Below, piece after piece: positions 1 to 8,296 of a DNA stretch of 15,198 nt; within the stretch, counting starts at the first letter, position 1, and each line of letters begins with the position of its first letter. The notes under the pieces were generated by a model. The model did no database searches. It was not told the DNA's origin and saw only the letters and a list, made by a program, of their open reading frames with translations. Both the position numbers and the translations under genes were made by a program. Source of the stretch: Promethearchaeota archaeon (lineage in GTDB: Archaea; Asgardarchaeota; Lokiarchaeia; Sigynarchaeales; SOKP01); NCBI GenBank assembly GCA_030668025.1, contig DAOUUT010000057.1:1-15198 (forward strand), in the 5' to 3' direction.

Positions 1-339
1 CTTGTTGGCTTATTTTGGACCCCATTTTTTACATATCTAATTGCGAGAGAACGAACCTCATTCTATGATATTAGTAAAAAAATAATTCCTTACATTCCTC
101 TATTTATGGGAGTAACCATTCTAATTGATACCTACATAGGTCTTTTAGGGTTCTCATCGTCTTTTCCCATCCAACTTGGTGCTGAAATTTCGATAGCACG
201 ACCATTTCTTTATACTGCACCCTGGGCTTCCTTATTTCCCAGTTTAGCCGTTTTCATTTTGTTGTCTGGATTTTTCATCCTTTATGCGGGCCTGCAAAAA
301 TCACCTGAAGAGCTTCAAGAATTACAAAGAGTTGTATAA
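1..339 (+). CDS. ABC transporter permease, peptide (DppC/OppC) type, C-terminal fragment
   Basis: The reading frame is open from the first base to a TAA at 337-339, so the gene begins outside the window and only about 112 residues are visible. The fragment is hydrophobic, with three probable membrane segments. Near the end, a TAPW motif followed by LFPSLAVFILL, then a GLQ and a short charged tail, resembles the last helix of DppC/OppC-type permeases (consensus APW..iFPGlai...vl.fNllGdgLrd). Such proteins form the membrane channel of ABC importers for peptides or related solutes. The region between the RER and the IIPYIP stretch is shorter than usual, and I cannot find the EAA loop (AARALGAS-like) that contacts the ATPase. 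The protein may therefore be divergent, and the family call is moderate. An ordinary unrelated membrane protein is the main alternative. A T-rich tract follows the stop. Confidence 0.55.
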   Translation, partial: LVGLFWTPFFTYLIARERTSFYDISKKIIPYIPLFMGVTILIDTYIGLLGFSSSFPIQLGAEISIARPFLYTAPWASLFPSLAVFILLSGFFILYAGLQKSPEELQELQRVV

Positions 340-340
340 C

Positions 341-381
341 TAATTATATTATTTTTTCTATTTTTAATTTTATTTTTTTTA
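341..381 (+). terminator. T-rich archaeal-type terminator after the permease
   Basis: Directly after the stop codon lie several T runs (five to eight T) in a stretch that is almost entirely A and T. Archaeal RNA polymerase terminates at such T tracts without needing a hairpin. The call rests on composition and position only. Confidence 0.45.
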
Positions 382-594
382 CACTATGGAGAGTGGATTT
401 TTATCGGGTGTTTTAGCATCAGCCTAAGGTTCGCTAAACCGTTCTAATATAAAGTCTTTCTCAATTAAAGAATTAAACCACGTACTTTAAGTTCTTGAAA
501 CAACTAAAACACTTGCAAATATAAGATTTAAATAAAGGCTTATCAGAAAAAGAATTGAATCAAGCTAATATGATTTTGAATCGAGATAAGATAC
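382..594. other. Intergenic stretch without a recognisable gene
   Basis: All six frames are broken by stops and no tRNA or rRNA feature is visible. The only local structure noted is a short inverted repeat: TTTAGC at 412-417 pairs with GCTAAA at 433-438 across a 15-base spacer. It lies in a slightly more GC-rich patch than its surroundings. It could be the foot of a small RNA hairpin, but nothing else supports that. Confidence 0.4.
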
Positions 595-861
595 TTAAAT
601 CTTAATTGCAAAATCGTTATCTTTAAATTTCCCATATTTTACTAATAAACTTGTTGAAAGCCCCGCTATAATTGGTACCAAAAAATAAGAAAGATACGAA
701 AAACCAAATGTGAGAAGTTCTGAAAGATAATTGAACAAAATTATTATTAAACCACATAAAACCCCTAATATGATTGCTATAAAGATGTTGTGATATGATC
801 TGTTACCCCGAGTTAATCTAAACACAATAATCCGTTTTATGATGCAAGGAAAATTATTCAT
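595..861 (-). pseudogene. Short membrane ORF resembling the N-terminus of a ClC chloride channel; probable remnant
   Basis: The frame encodes 88 residues: a basic N-terminal stretch, a first hydrophobic helix (about residues 27-50, with an ILGVLCGLIIILFNYL core) and a second (about 58-75, with LVPIIAGLSTSLLVKYG). The order small-residue-rich helix, F.yl.ell, then a helix with a P..aGL pattern and a basic end resembles the first two helices of ClC chloride channels and antiporters. Those proteins are normally 400 or more residues, and the glycine-rich ion filter (GSGIPE-like) and later helices are missing. Downstream of the stop, no minus-strand frame from about 594 to 340 continues the similarity convincingly. 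I read this as a decayed remnant. A genuine two-helix small membrane protein is possible. No good ribosome binding site is visible. Confidence 0.35.
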
Positions 862-1152
862 ATAAATGCTAAAAATAATATGAATGTATTTAATTATATG
901 ATTGGACGTTTTTAAATTTAAGAATTTATTTTTTCTTGAATCCGAGATTATTATCGAGTAATTAATGAAATTCCAAATTTAGTGTATAATTTTCTTTTTA
1001 CCTGAGAAAAATAGCTATTAAGGTGCTGATAATTTAAAAATTGTATACCCCGATTCTGTTTTTTATTTTTTAATTTTAAATACAAGTGTAAGGTTTTATA
1101 ATATCTTAGAAAAACTTTTTTGATATCCAGAATTAAAAAGAAATAATAGAAT
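862..1152. other. AT-rich intergenic region upstream of uvrA
   Basis: This stretch separates the ClC-like remnant (minus) from uvrA (plus), so it should hold divergent promoters. It is very AT-rich. A 73-codon minus-strand frame runs across it and into the 5' end of uvrA, but its low-complexity lysine, tyrosine and leucine composition and its overlap with uvrA argue against a real gene. I see no RNA gene. Confidence 0.45.
1093..1103 (+). promoter_or_regulatory. Candidate TATA box for uvrA
   Basis: A TTTTATAATA run lies about 50 bases before the uvrA ATG. With the usual 25-base spacing from TATA box to start site, this predicts a leader of roughly 25 bases. In such AT-rich DNA the match has little weight alone. 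Confidence 0.25.
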
Positions 1153-4023
1153 ATGAATGAATTTATTGTCATTAAGGGTGCTAGAGAGAATAATTTAAAA
1201 GATATTAATGTAAAAATACCACGTAATAAGCTTGTGGTTGTGACTGGTATCAGTGGGAGCGGGAAAAGTTCGCTTGTTATTAATACTATATTCGCGGAGG
1301 GCCAGAGGAGGTTTCTTGAATCTTTATCAAGCTATGCCAGACAATTTCTTGGTGAGATGGATAAGCCAGATGTGGATTCAATAGAAGGGTTATCTCCTGC
1401 AATTGCTATAGAGCAAAAAGCCTTGTCAAAGAATCCTAGAAGTACTGTAGGAACGGTCACAGAAATATATGATTATTACAGACTATTATTTGCCAATATT
1501 GGGATTCCTCACTGTCCTAATTGTGGCAAAGAAATCAGCCCGCAAACACCTCAACAAATAATACAACTAATCCTAGATGGGCTTGAAGAAAATCAAAAAT
1601 TCATTATTAAAGCACCAATTATTCGAGATCGAAAAGGTGAATATAAGGATCTTCTCGGCGATTTAAAAAAACAAGGATATGTTAGAGTTGAGATAGATGA
1701 CATTCAATATACTTTAGATGAAGAAATATCTATGGAAAAGAATGTTAAACATAATATCAGCGTAATCGTAGATCGCCTCGTTATGAAAAGCGATATAAAA
1801 ACGAGGTTGGCTGACTCCATTGAAACTGCCTTAGAACTGACTGAAGGAATCGTAGTTGTAGAGGTTCTCGATATAGGAGATCAAATTTATTCTGAACACT
1901 TAGCGTGTGTTGATTGTGGGATATCCTTTCCTCCAATTGATCATAAAATGTTTTCTTTTAACATCCCTCATGGGAGCTGCAAATACTGCAGTGGATTAGG
2001 AACTGTAATGGAATTTGATTATGCTTTAGTATTAGGAAGCGATTTAGATGTAACAATTCAAGATTCACCCATAAGAAACATTCCCGGATTTGGTTCTTTA
2101 ACGGGATATTCTTGGCAAGCAATAGAACAAGTCACTAAGCATTATGGATTCGACACTGATAAAACAGCGATAAAAGATATTGATCCTAAAAAATTACATA
2201 AAATATTGTTTGGAACTGAAGATGAAGTCATCGAATTTTATTACGAAAGCGAAAATAATGGCTACGGAAATAAAAAAGGCGAAATAAAGTCAAAGTATCA
2301 GGTAGCTAGGCCTTTCGAAGGGATCATACCCATGTTGCATAGAAGATACATGGACACTCGCTCTGAATGGGCTCGCGATACTTACGAAAGTTTCATGAAT
2401 CAGATTGATTGTCCTCAGTGTAATGGTCAAAGGTTAAAACCTGAAAGTCTTTCTGTACTTATCGAGAACACCAATATCGCTGAATTATCTAATCTAGCAG
2501 TCAAAGACTCATTGAATTTTTTTAAAAAGTTACAATTGAATGAACTCCAAAAGTCGATAGTTAAAGATGTACTAAAGGAAATATTAGATCGGTTATCCTT
2601 TTTGGACAATGTTGGATTAGATTACATTAGTTTAAGCCGAAGATCACACACACTCTCTGTGGGAGAGGCTGAAAGAATTAGGTTAGCAACACAATTAGGT
2701 TCCCGGCTAGTTGGTGTGTTGTATGTATTAGACGAGCCTTCTGTAGGATTACATCAACGAGATATTTCACAATTGATACAAATGTTAAAGAAATTAAGAG
2801 ATTTAGGGAATTCCGTAATCGTTGTAGAACATGACGATGAGATTATGCGTAACGCCGATCATATTATAGACCTTGGGCCTTTGGCAGGCGAACACGGGGG
2901 AGAGGTCGTTGCTGAAGGGCCTATTGAAGTTATTTTAGAATCAAAAACCTTAACTGGTGAATATTTATCAGGGAAAAAAAAGATTGAAGTCCCTAAAAAA
3001 AGACGAGTCATTAACGACGAATTTATTGAAATTAAAGGTGCGCGTGAAAATAACCTAAAAAATATAAATATCAAGATTCCTTTGGGGTTATTTACGTGTA
3101 TTACAGGCGTTTCGGGAGCGGGAAAAACAAGTTTGATAATTGATTGTTTATACAAGGGACTACATAACATTATAAATACTCGCAGTTCGCGTTTAAGCAC
3201 GGGCGATTTCAACGAAATAAAGGGTCACGATAAGATTGATAAAATAATTAACATAGATCAATCTCCAATTGGAAGAACGCCTCGGTCAGTTCCAGCTACT
3301 TATACGAAAGCATTAGATTTTATAAGAGATATATTTGCTAGACTTGAAGAATCAAGAGAGAGAGGTTATAAGAAAGGAAGATTCAGCTTCAATACTAAAG
3401 AAGGGCACTGTAAAAAATGTAAAGGTACGGGTTACATTCTTAAGGAGATGTATTTTCTTCCGGATGTTTACATCAGATGCGATTTGTGCAACGGTAAGAG
3501 ATACAACGCTGAAACCTTAGAAATTAAATTTAAGGGAAAAACGATTTCAGATGTACTTAAAATGACATTTCATCAAGGTCTAGAATTTTTCGATAGCATT
3601 CCAAATTTAAAGCGAACCTTAAAAACTGTAGTTGATGTAGGTTTAGGGTATCTTGAGCTAGGGCAATCCTCAACAACTCTAAGCGGGGGAGAATCTCAGC
3701 GGATAAAAATAGCAAGAGAATTGAGGAAAACTAGCACTGGAAATACCTTATATATTCTTGACGAACCAACTACAGGATTGCATGCCCATGACATAAAATT
3801 TTTAATGAAAGTACTTCAAAAATTAGTTGATAAAGGTAATACAGTAATAGTAATAGAGCATAACATGGATGTAATTAAATCTTCAGATTATATTATTGAC
3901 CTTGGACTTGAGGGTGGAGAAAATGGCGGAGAATTAGTCGTAAAAGGTACACCAGAAGAAATTATCGATAATAAAACATCACATACAGCAAAATATCTCA
4001 AGAGATATTTAAATCATAATTAA
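1153..4023 (+). CDS. uvrA: UvrA, excinuclease ABC subunit A
   Basis: UvrA is the DNA damage sensor of nucleotide excision repair. It dimerises on DNA and loads UvrB. All hallmark parts are present in 956 residues, close to the usual length. The first ATPase half has a Walker A (GISGSGKSS, residues 32-40), a signature at 501-505 and a Walker B (LDEPS, D527 E528). The second half has a Walker A (GVSGAGKTS from 652), signature LSGGE (843-847) and LDEPT (D870 E871). Cysteine pairs at 121/124 and 420/423, and zinc modules C252/C255/C276/C279 and C753/C756/C776/C779, match the family. The N-terminus (GAREN.L, IPR) begins where UvrA normally does, supporting the ATG. One oddity is that the first signature reads LSVGE instead of LSGGE. 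In archaea UvrABC is patchy and generally viewed as acquired from bacteria. No uvrB or uvrC lies in the window. Confidence 0.97.
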   Translation: MNEFIVIKGARENNLKDINVKIPRNKLVVVTGISGSGKSSLVINTIFAEGQRRFLESLSSYARQFLGEMDKPDVDSIEGLSPAIAIEQKALSKNPRSTVGTVTEIYDYYRLLFANIGIPHCPNCGKEISPQTPQQIIQLILDGLEENQKFIIKAPIIRDRKGEYKDLLGDLKKQGYVRVEIDDIQYTLDEEISMEKNVKHNISVIVDRLVMKSDIKTRLADSIETALELTEGIVVVEVLDIGDQIYSEHLACVDCGISFPPIDHKMFSFNIPHGSCKYCSGLGTVMEFDYALVLGSDLDVTIQDSPIRNIPGFGSLTGYSWQAIEQVTKHYGFDTDKTAIKDIDPKKLHKILFGTEDEVIEFYYESENNGYGNKKGEIKSKYQVARPFEGIIPMLHRRYMDTRSEWARDTYESFMNQIDCPQCNGQRLKPESLSVLIENTNIAELSNLAVKDSLNFFKKLQLNELQKSIVKDVLKEILDRLSFLDNVGLDYISLSRRSHTLSVGEAERIRLATQLGSRLVGVLYVLDEPSVGLHQRDISQLIQMLKKLRDLGNSVIVVEHDDEIMRNADHIIDLGPLAGEHGGEVVAEGPIEVILESKTLTGEYLSGKKKIEVPKKRRVINDEFIEIKGARENNLKNINIKIPLGLFTCITGVSGAGKTSLIIDCLYKGLHNIINTRSSRLSTGDFNEIKGHDKIDKIINIDQSPIGRTPRSVPATYTKALDFIRDIFARLEESRERGYKKGRFSFNTKEGHCKKCKGTGYILKEMYFLPDVYIRCDLCNGKRYNAETLEIKFKGKTISDVLKMTFHQGLEFFDSIPNLKRTLKTVVDVGLGYLELGQSSTTLSGGESQRIKIARELRKTSTGNTLYILDEPTTGLHAHDIKFLMKVLQKLVDKGNTVIVIEHNMDVIKSSDYIIDLGLEGGENGGELVVKGTPEEIIDNKTSHTAKYLKRYLNHN

Positions 4024-4085
4024 GATTACTAATAAAAATTTAAGTTTATTACTTCTCATTCAATAAATTCTAAATCTATTGATGC

Positions 4086-4094
4086 TTTTTTTAA
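4086..4094 (+). terminator. T-tract terminator after uvrA
   Basis: A run of seven T lies about 60 bases after the uvrA stop, in the 124-base gap before aIF5B. It fits an archaeal T-tract terminator. The rest of the gap is AT-rich and must also carry any aIF5B promoter, but I could not pick out a convincing box. Confidence 0.4.
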
Positions 4095-4147
4095 TTATTG
4101 CAAATATTTAGAGAAATTTAATTAATTCTTTCAAATAGTGGTTTTAA

Positions 4148-5956
4148 ATGAACACTGAATCAGAATCCAAGACTATTCGTGCTCCAATAGCATGTATTTT
4201 AGGCCATATTGATCATGGTAAGACTTCTCTATTAGATTATATTCGAGGGACTGTAGTACAACAACGAGAAGCAGCAGGAATTACTCAACACATAGGAGCG
4301 TCTTACTTTCCAACAGAGGATATTAGAACTTTTTTGGGTAAATCAAAACAAGAATTTGCTGAAAAAGAAATTCAATTACCTGGAATCCTAATTATCGACA
4401 CTCCAGGTCACGCCGCGTTTATGAATCTTAGGAAAAGAGGCGGAGCCATTGCGGATATTGCGATTTTAGTAATTGATGTAACCGCTGGAAACATGCCAAT
4501 TACATGGGAATCAGTTAGAATTTTAAGAGAACGGAAAGTTCCTTTTGTTATTGCTGCTAATAAAATCGATAGAATTTCAGGGTGGAAATCTACTAAAGAC
4601 GCAGACTTTTTAGATTCATACAATAAGCAAAGACCTCATGTAAAAGATTTTCTTGACGAAAAACTAATTCAAATTGGCGTTGATTTCTTGCAAGAAGGCT
4701 TCAAAGGAATCGATCGATACGATAAAATAAAGGATTTTACTAAAAAAATAGCGATTGTGCCTACAAGTGCTAAAACCGGAGAAGGAATATCTACCTTATT
4801 AATGGTTTTAATGGGTTTAGTACAGCAATTTTTAACGGAAAACTTGAAGTTCTCGGAAGGGCCAGCTAAAGGCGTTGTTTTGGAAGTGAAGAAAGAAAAA
4901 GGACAAGGCGTTACTATGGATGTTTTAATTTACGATGGCATCATTCACAAAGGGGACGAATTTATTGTTGGTGGCTTAGAAAAACCCATTAAATCTAAGG
5001 TTCGTGCGTTATTAAGACCCAAACCATTGGATGAAATAAGAGATCCGCGACAAAAATTTGACTTTGAAGAATTTGTAAGTGCTGCATCAGGAATTAAGGT
5101 TTTAGCTCCCAATATTGATGATGTCATTGCAGGCTCGCCTTTTAGGACCATTGGAACTTCTTCTGAGGAAGAAATGATATATAATGATATATTGGAAGAA
5201 GTTCAGAGTATACGGATAAAAACTGATAAAGCGGGCGTTGTCTTGAAAGCTGACACTTTAGGATCGCTGGAAGCTTTAGAAAATCATTTTACAAAAAATG
5301 GTGTGACAATATGTATTGCCGATGTCGGTTCAATTAAGAAAGAAGATATTATGAATGCAAATTTAGTTAAATCTCTTGATCCATATTCAGCAGTTGTTCT
5401 AGGTTTTAATGTGGCTATCTTGCCCGAAGCTAAGGAACAAGCAATAGGAGATAACGTTAGAATTTTTACAAATAACGTTATATATCGCTTACTTGAAGAT
5501 TATATTGAGTATGCAGAAATAAGAAAAGCCGAGGAAACAGCAAAAGGATTAAGCGAATTAGTTTTACCAGCAAAGCTACAGATGATTCCCGATTTTATAT
5601 TTAGAAACTCAGATCCCGCAGTTTTTGGCGTACTTGTAGAAGCAGGAACTTTATACCCAAAAGTTCCTTTAATAACTGCTAAAGGAGTAAAAGCTAGAAG
5701 AGTTCACCAAATTCAAGATAAAGGAAAGACTGTAGAGAAAGCTGGAAAAGATACCGAAGTTGCTATTTCTATTCGTGGCATAGAAATAGGAAGAGATATA
5801 GAAAAAGACGAAACATTATATGTTAATGTACCCGAATCTCATGTAAGGCAATTAATGGGAAAATTTCTCGATGAATTAACCATAGATCAAAAACAAGCTT
5901 TACGAGAATATATTGTAATCCAACGTAAACTCCAACATCCTTGGTGGGGAATGTAA
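4148..5956 (+). CDS. infB: aIF5B, archaeal translation initiation factor (IF2/eIF5B family)
   Basis: This GTPase promotes joining of the large ribosomal subunit and checks the initiator tRNA. The 602-residue length is typical of archaeal aIF5B, which lacks the long N-terminal extensions of bacterial IF2 and eukaryotic eIF5B. The G domain opens almost at once: GHIDHGKTS (19-27), switch I threonine in GITQHIGA (T46), DTPGHAAF (84-91), NKID (138-141) and a later TSAKTGEG. Domains II to IV follow. The C-terminus, with LREYIVIQRKLQ and a final HPWWGM, is characteristic of archaeal aIF5B. The ATG start leaves a normal short N-terminus. A GNAT gene overlaps its last codons, which suggests cotranscription. 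The family assignment is secure. Confidence 0.96.
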   Translation: MNTESESKTIRAPIACILGHIDHGKTSLLDYIRGTVVQQREAAGITQHIGASYFPTEDIRTFLGKSKQEFAEKEIQLPGILIIDTPGHAAFMNLRKRGGAIADIAILVIDVTAGNMPITWESVRILRERKVPFVIAANKIDRISGWKSTKDADFLDSYNKQRPHVKDFLDEKLIQIGVDFLQEGFKGIDRYDKIKDFTKKIAIVPTSAKTGEGISTLLMVLMGLVQQFLTENLKFSEGPAKGVVLEVKKEKGQGVTMDVLIYDGIIHKGDEFIVGGLEKPIKSKVRALLRPKPLDEIRDPRQKFDFEEFVSAASGIKVLAPNIDDVIAGSPFRTIGTSSEEEMIYNDILEEVQSIRIKTDKAGVVLKADTLGSLEALENHFTKNGVTICIADVGSIKKEDIMNANLVKSLDPYSAVVLGFNVAILPEAKEQAIGDNVRIFTNNVIYRLLEDYIEYAEIRKAEETAKGLSELVLPAKLQMIPDFIFRNSDPAVFGVLVEAGTLYPKVPLITAKGVKARRVHQIQDKGKTVEKAGKDTEVAISIRGIEIGRDIEKDETLYVNVPESHVRQLMGKFLDELTIDQKQALREYIVIQRKLQHPWWGM

Positions 5957-6582
5957 CTATATCCGAAATCCAAAAATTAACCTCATTATCTGATGATCAG
6001 CTAAAATTAGCTAGCGAGGTTTTAAGCGATGCCTTTCAAGAAGACCCTATTTTTTCTAAACTAATCCCCAATGATAAGGAAAGACATAAGACTCTATTCA
6101 AAATTTTTAAATTCCAGATTAAATACTGTTTGAAACATGGTGTAGTTTTTTCCACTTCAAATCTGAAAGGAATCTCGTTGTGGCTTCCACCTAAAAATGC
6201 CTTTATTTCAATATGGAAATCAATAAAGAGCGGTTCACTTTCTCTTATATTTAAAATTAAGTGGAAAAATTTACATATTCTAAGAAAAAACGATGATTTT
6301 TGTAAGGATTTACATAAAAAATTGATCTCAACTCCACATTGGTATTTATCCACTATTGGTGTTGACCCGAAACATCAAGGTAAGGGAATTGGAAGAAGAA
6401 TGTTAAGTTTCATGATAAATCAAATTGCGAAGGACCATAAAACAATTTTTCTTGAGACGAATTCAGAAAGAAATGTTAAAATTTATAAACATTTTGGCTT
6501 TCGAAATTTACATAAGGTTTTAACTCCCGGAACAAATATTTACCATTGGAGTATGATAAGGTGCCCAATTAAGAAGAAATAA
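5941..6582 (+). CDS. GNAT-family N-acetyltransferase
   Basis: This is a predicted acetyl-CoA-dependent acetyltransferase of unknown substrate. The clearest evidence is motif A, WYLSTIGVDPKHQGKGIG: a beta strand followed by the pyrophosphate-binding loop Q146-x-x-G149-x-G151. Further on, FLETNSERN followed by YKHFGF is the usual late GNAT pattern, in which the tyrosine region sits near the acetyl group. The N-terminal half (AF.EDP.F..LIP, then WLPP) resembles the broad GNAT subgroup that includes antibiotic-type acetyltransferases. Only TTG (5941) or GTG (5944) can start the frame near the right place; both lie inside the end of aIF5B, giving an overlap of 13 to 16 bases. There is no in-frame ATG in the N-terminal third. 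Expression by coupled translation with aIF5B is likely. The substrate cannot be read from the sequence. Protein N-termini, small metabolites and polyamines are all possible. Confidence 0.85.
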   Translation: MVGNVTISEIQKLTSLSDDQLKLASEVLSDAFQEDPIFSKLIPNDKERHKTLFKIFKFQIKYCLKHGVVFSTSNLKGISLWLPPKNAFISIWKSIKSGSLSLIFKIKWKNLHILRKNDDFCKDLHKKLISTPHWYLSTIGVDPKHQGKGIGRRMLSFMINQIAKDHKTIFLETNSERNVKIYKHFGFRNLHKVLTPGTNIYHWSMIRCPIKKK

Positions 6583-6623
6583 TTATGGTCTTTTAAATTC
6601 CAAAAGGATAAATTTTGAATTCC

Positions 6624-6634
6624 TTTATATTATA
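6624..6634 (+). promoter_or_regulatory. Candidate TATA box for the CCA-adding enzyme gene
   Basis: TTTATATTATA lies about 45-53 bases before the ATG at 6677, in a 94-base gap. A start site 25 bases downstream would give a leader of about 20 bases. A weak inverted repeat (AAAGGA at 6603-6608, TCCTTT at 6621-6626) sits just upstream. The call rests on spacing and composition only. Confidence 0.3.
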
Positions 6635-6676
6635 ACAACAATTTAAACATTAATTAATCACTTCAGACTCTTATGT

Positions 6677-8131
6677 ATGACTTTAATAAATGATATTTTC
6701 AAAAATATTTTAAAAGATATTACTCCAACTCAAGAAGAACTCGCTCTTATCAACGAAATTATTAAAAAACTCAGGAAGTTATTAGATGAAAAAGCTCAGC
6801 AGTTAAATCTTAAATATACAAAAATCGAACCTCAAGGCTCTACTGGAATTAAGCAAACGCAATTAAAAAACGACTTTGACATTGATCTCTTTGTTGGGTT
6901 AGATTATGAACTGTATAGCCCAAAATATGATGGCTTAAGCAGAAATAAGTTAAAAAAAGAGTCCAAGAAAGATTTTCTTTATTTGTGTAATAATTGGATA
7001 CTAAAATCTTTAATTCTAAAAGAATTTCATAATCCTCGACTTTTATATGCCGAACATCCATATGTTACTGTAGATTATTTCATTAATAATGTCAAAATAA
7101 AAGTTGATATTGTTCTTTATTTTGATTTAGAGCTGGAATACATACATAAATATGGACCTATAACGGCAGTCGATAGATCACCGTGGCACGGTCGCTTTAT
7201 AAAAGATAATTTATTAATTGAGCAGAAAAACGATGTTAGGTTGTTAAAGCAATTTTTTAAAGCTAACCACAGTTATGGCGATAAAAGTGCTGTAGGAAAA
7301 GTAGGATTTATTGGGTATAGTGCTGAGTTACTAATATACTATTTCGGCACCTTACAAAACCTGTTTAACAATTTCAAATTTCTTAAAGATAAACCTATTG
7401 ATTATTACAATAGAACTTTAAAAGAGTTGAGAAAGATTCAACATTTCCAAAACGATTACATCATCATTACGGATCCTATAGATAAAAATCGAAATGTTGC
7501 TTCTGCAATTTCAGAAAAAGCATACAAGTATTGCAATCAGAGAATAACGGATTTTATTAATAAGCCGAACAAAAGTTTTTTTAAAAGTGATAAAATACCT
7601 GAAGTTGAGATTTCTAAGATTGATGATACTCTCTTAGCTAAAATATTCATCGTGGAATTAAAAAACGAAATTAACGAGATACATTATACCATTAATAGAG
7701 ATAAATTATACTCAATCAGTGAAAACATTAAGACAAACGGAGAAAAAGAATTCTCTCGCGCGGAACGATTTGGTAAAATAGAATTTGAAGTGTACTTTGA
7801 AGAAGATATTGAGGAATATAATATAGCTATATTTTGTGAAAAACCTAAAATAACAGAAAATTACGAACGACGGGGACCTCCAATTAAAGAGAAAAATCAC
7901 GCTAATAAGTTTAGGATAAAAAATCCAAACTTTTTTGAAAGGGACGAATTCTTATGGATAGAATCTAAAAGAGATTACACAGAATTTCTTAAATTGTTAA
8001 AAGATTTTGTCAAGAATAAACTTCCAGAAAATCTAAGTGTTGTAAATCTTTCAAAATCTTTCAATGTCAAAAGAGTTTCAGGTAAAAGGGCAATTTACAC
8101 TTTGATAAATATGATTCTTCCACACGTTTAA
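6677..8131 (+). CDS. cca: CCA-adding enzyme, archaeal class I tRNA nucleotidyltransferase
   Basis: The enzyme adds or repairs the 3'-terminal CCA of tRNAs from CTP and ATP without a nucleic acid template. The nucleotidyltransferase core shows the G54-S55 helix turn followed by DFDIDLF, whose D68 and D70 are predicted metal ligands, and the third carboxylate D144 in KVDIVLYF. Next comes the archaeal class I block: ITAVDRSPWHGRF, then DVRLLKQFFK and a YGDKSAVGKVGFIGYSAELL region, matching the family pattern AVDRTP.H, EVRLLK.F.K and GFSGYL.E.L. The C-terminal third (about 320-484) matches the expected tail and body domains only loosely. At 484 residues it is somewhat longer than many archaeal homologues. 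The ATG is preceded by a plausible promoter, and nothing upstream extends the frame usefully. The gene stands between aIF5B/GNAT and the aEF2-like gene, in a translation-rich run. Confidence 0.93.
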   Translation: MTLINDIFKNILKDITPTQEELALINEIIKKLRKLLDEKAQQLNLKYTKIEPQGSTGIKQTQLKNDFDIDLFVGLDYELYSPKYDGLSRNKLKKESKKDFLYLCNNWILKSLILKEFHNPRLLYAEHPYVTVDYFINNVKIKVDIVLYFDLELEYIHKYGPITAVDRSPWHGRFIKDNLLIEQKNDVRLLKQFFKANHSYGDKSAVGKVGFIGYSAELLIYYFGTLQNLFNNFKFLKDKPIDYYNRTLKELRKIQHFQNDYIIITDPIDKNRNVASAISEKAYKYCNQRITDFINKPNKSFFKSDKIPEVEISKIDDTLLAKIFIVELKNEINEIHYTINRDKLYSISENIKTNGEKEFSRAERFGKIEFEVYFEEDIEEYNIAIFCEKPKITENYERRGPPIKEKNHANKFRIKNPNFFERDEFLWIESKRDYTEFLKLLKDFVKNKLPENLSVVNLSKSFNVKRVSGKRAIYTLINMILPHV

Positions 8132-8182
8132 TCTCCGATTAAGACATTGAATAGAAATAAATAAATTAAACAAGGAGTTCTG

Positions 8183-8226
8183 AATTAGACAATTTATTGC
8201 CTAATTACATAAAATTTTTATTTTTT
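8183..8226 (+). terminator. Hairpin followed by T tract after the CCA-adding enzyme gene
   Basis: Arms AATTAGACAAT (8183-8193) and ATTGCCTAATT (8196-8206) pair over 11 positions with a single mismatch and a two-base loop. A short spacer follows and then T runs of five and six (8215-8219 and 8221-8226). This looks like a bacterial intrinsic terminator. In archaea the T tract alone may suffice. It lies 51 bases after the cca stop and separates it from the next gene. The tight loop could also extrude as a DNA cruciform or bind a dimeric protein. Confidence 0.5.
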
Positions 8227-8296
8227 CTCGTATTTTCCTTCTCAATTATTGAATAAGAATCAAATAAAAATTAAATTATTTTAAAGTGAATTTACA

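Noticed and set aside
340..1152. tRNA, rRNA or C/D box RNA in the long gap
   Set aside because: No cloverleaf, TTCGA-type loop or paired C and D boxes could be found by eye. The only structure is a six-base inverted repeat.
951..1172. 73-codon minus-strand frame across the uvrA start
   Set aside because: It overlaps the uvrA N-terminus, is low in complexity and rich in K, Y and L as expected from AT-rich non-coding DNA, and shows no domain pattern.
2859..3212. 117-codon minus-strand frame inside uvrA
   Set aside because: It lies fully within the second ATPase half of uvrA, whose protein motifs are unmistakable. The antisense product has no recognisable pattern.
6036..6353. 105-codon minus-strand frame inside the GNAT gene
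   Set aside because: The plus-strand frame carries a clear acetyl-CoA binding motif. The antisense frame does not start or end sensibly and has no motif.
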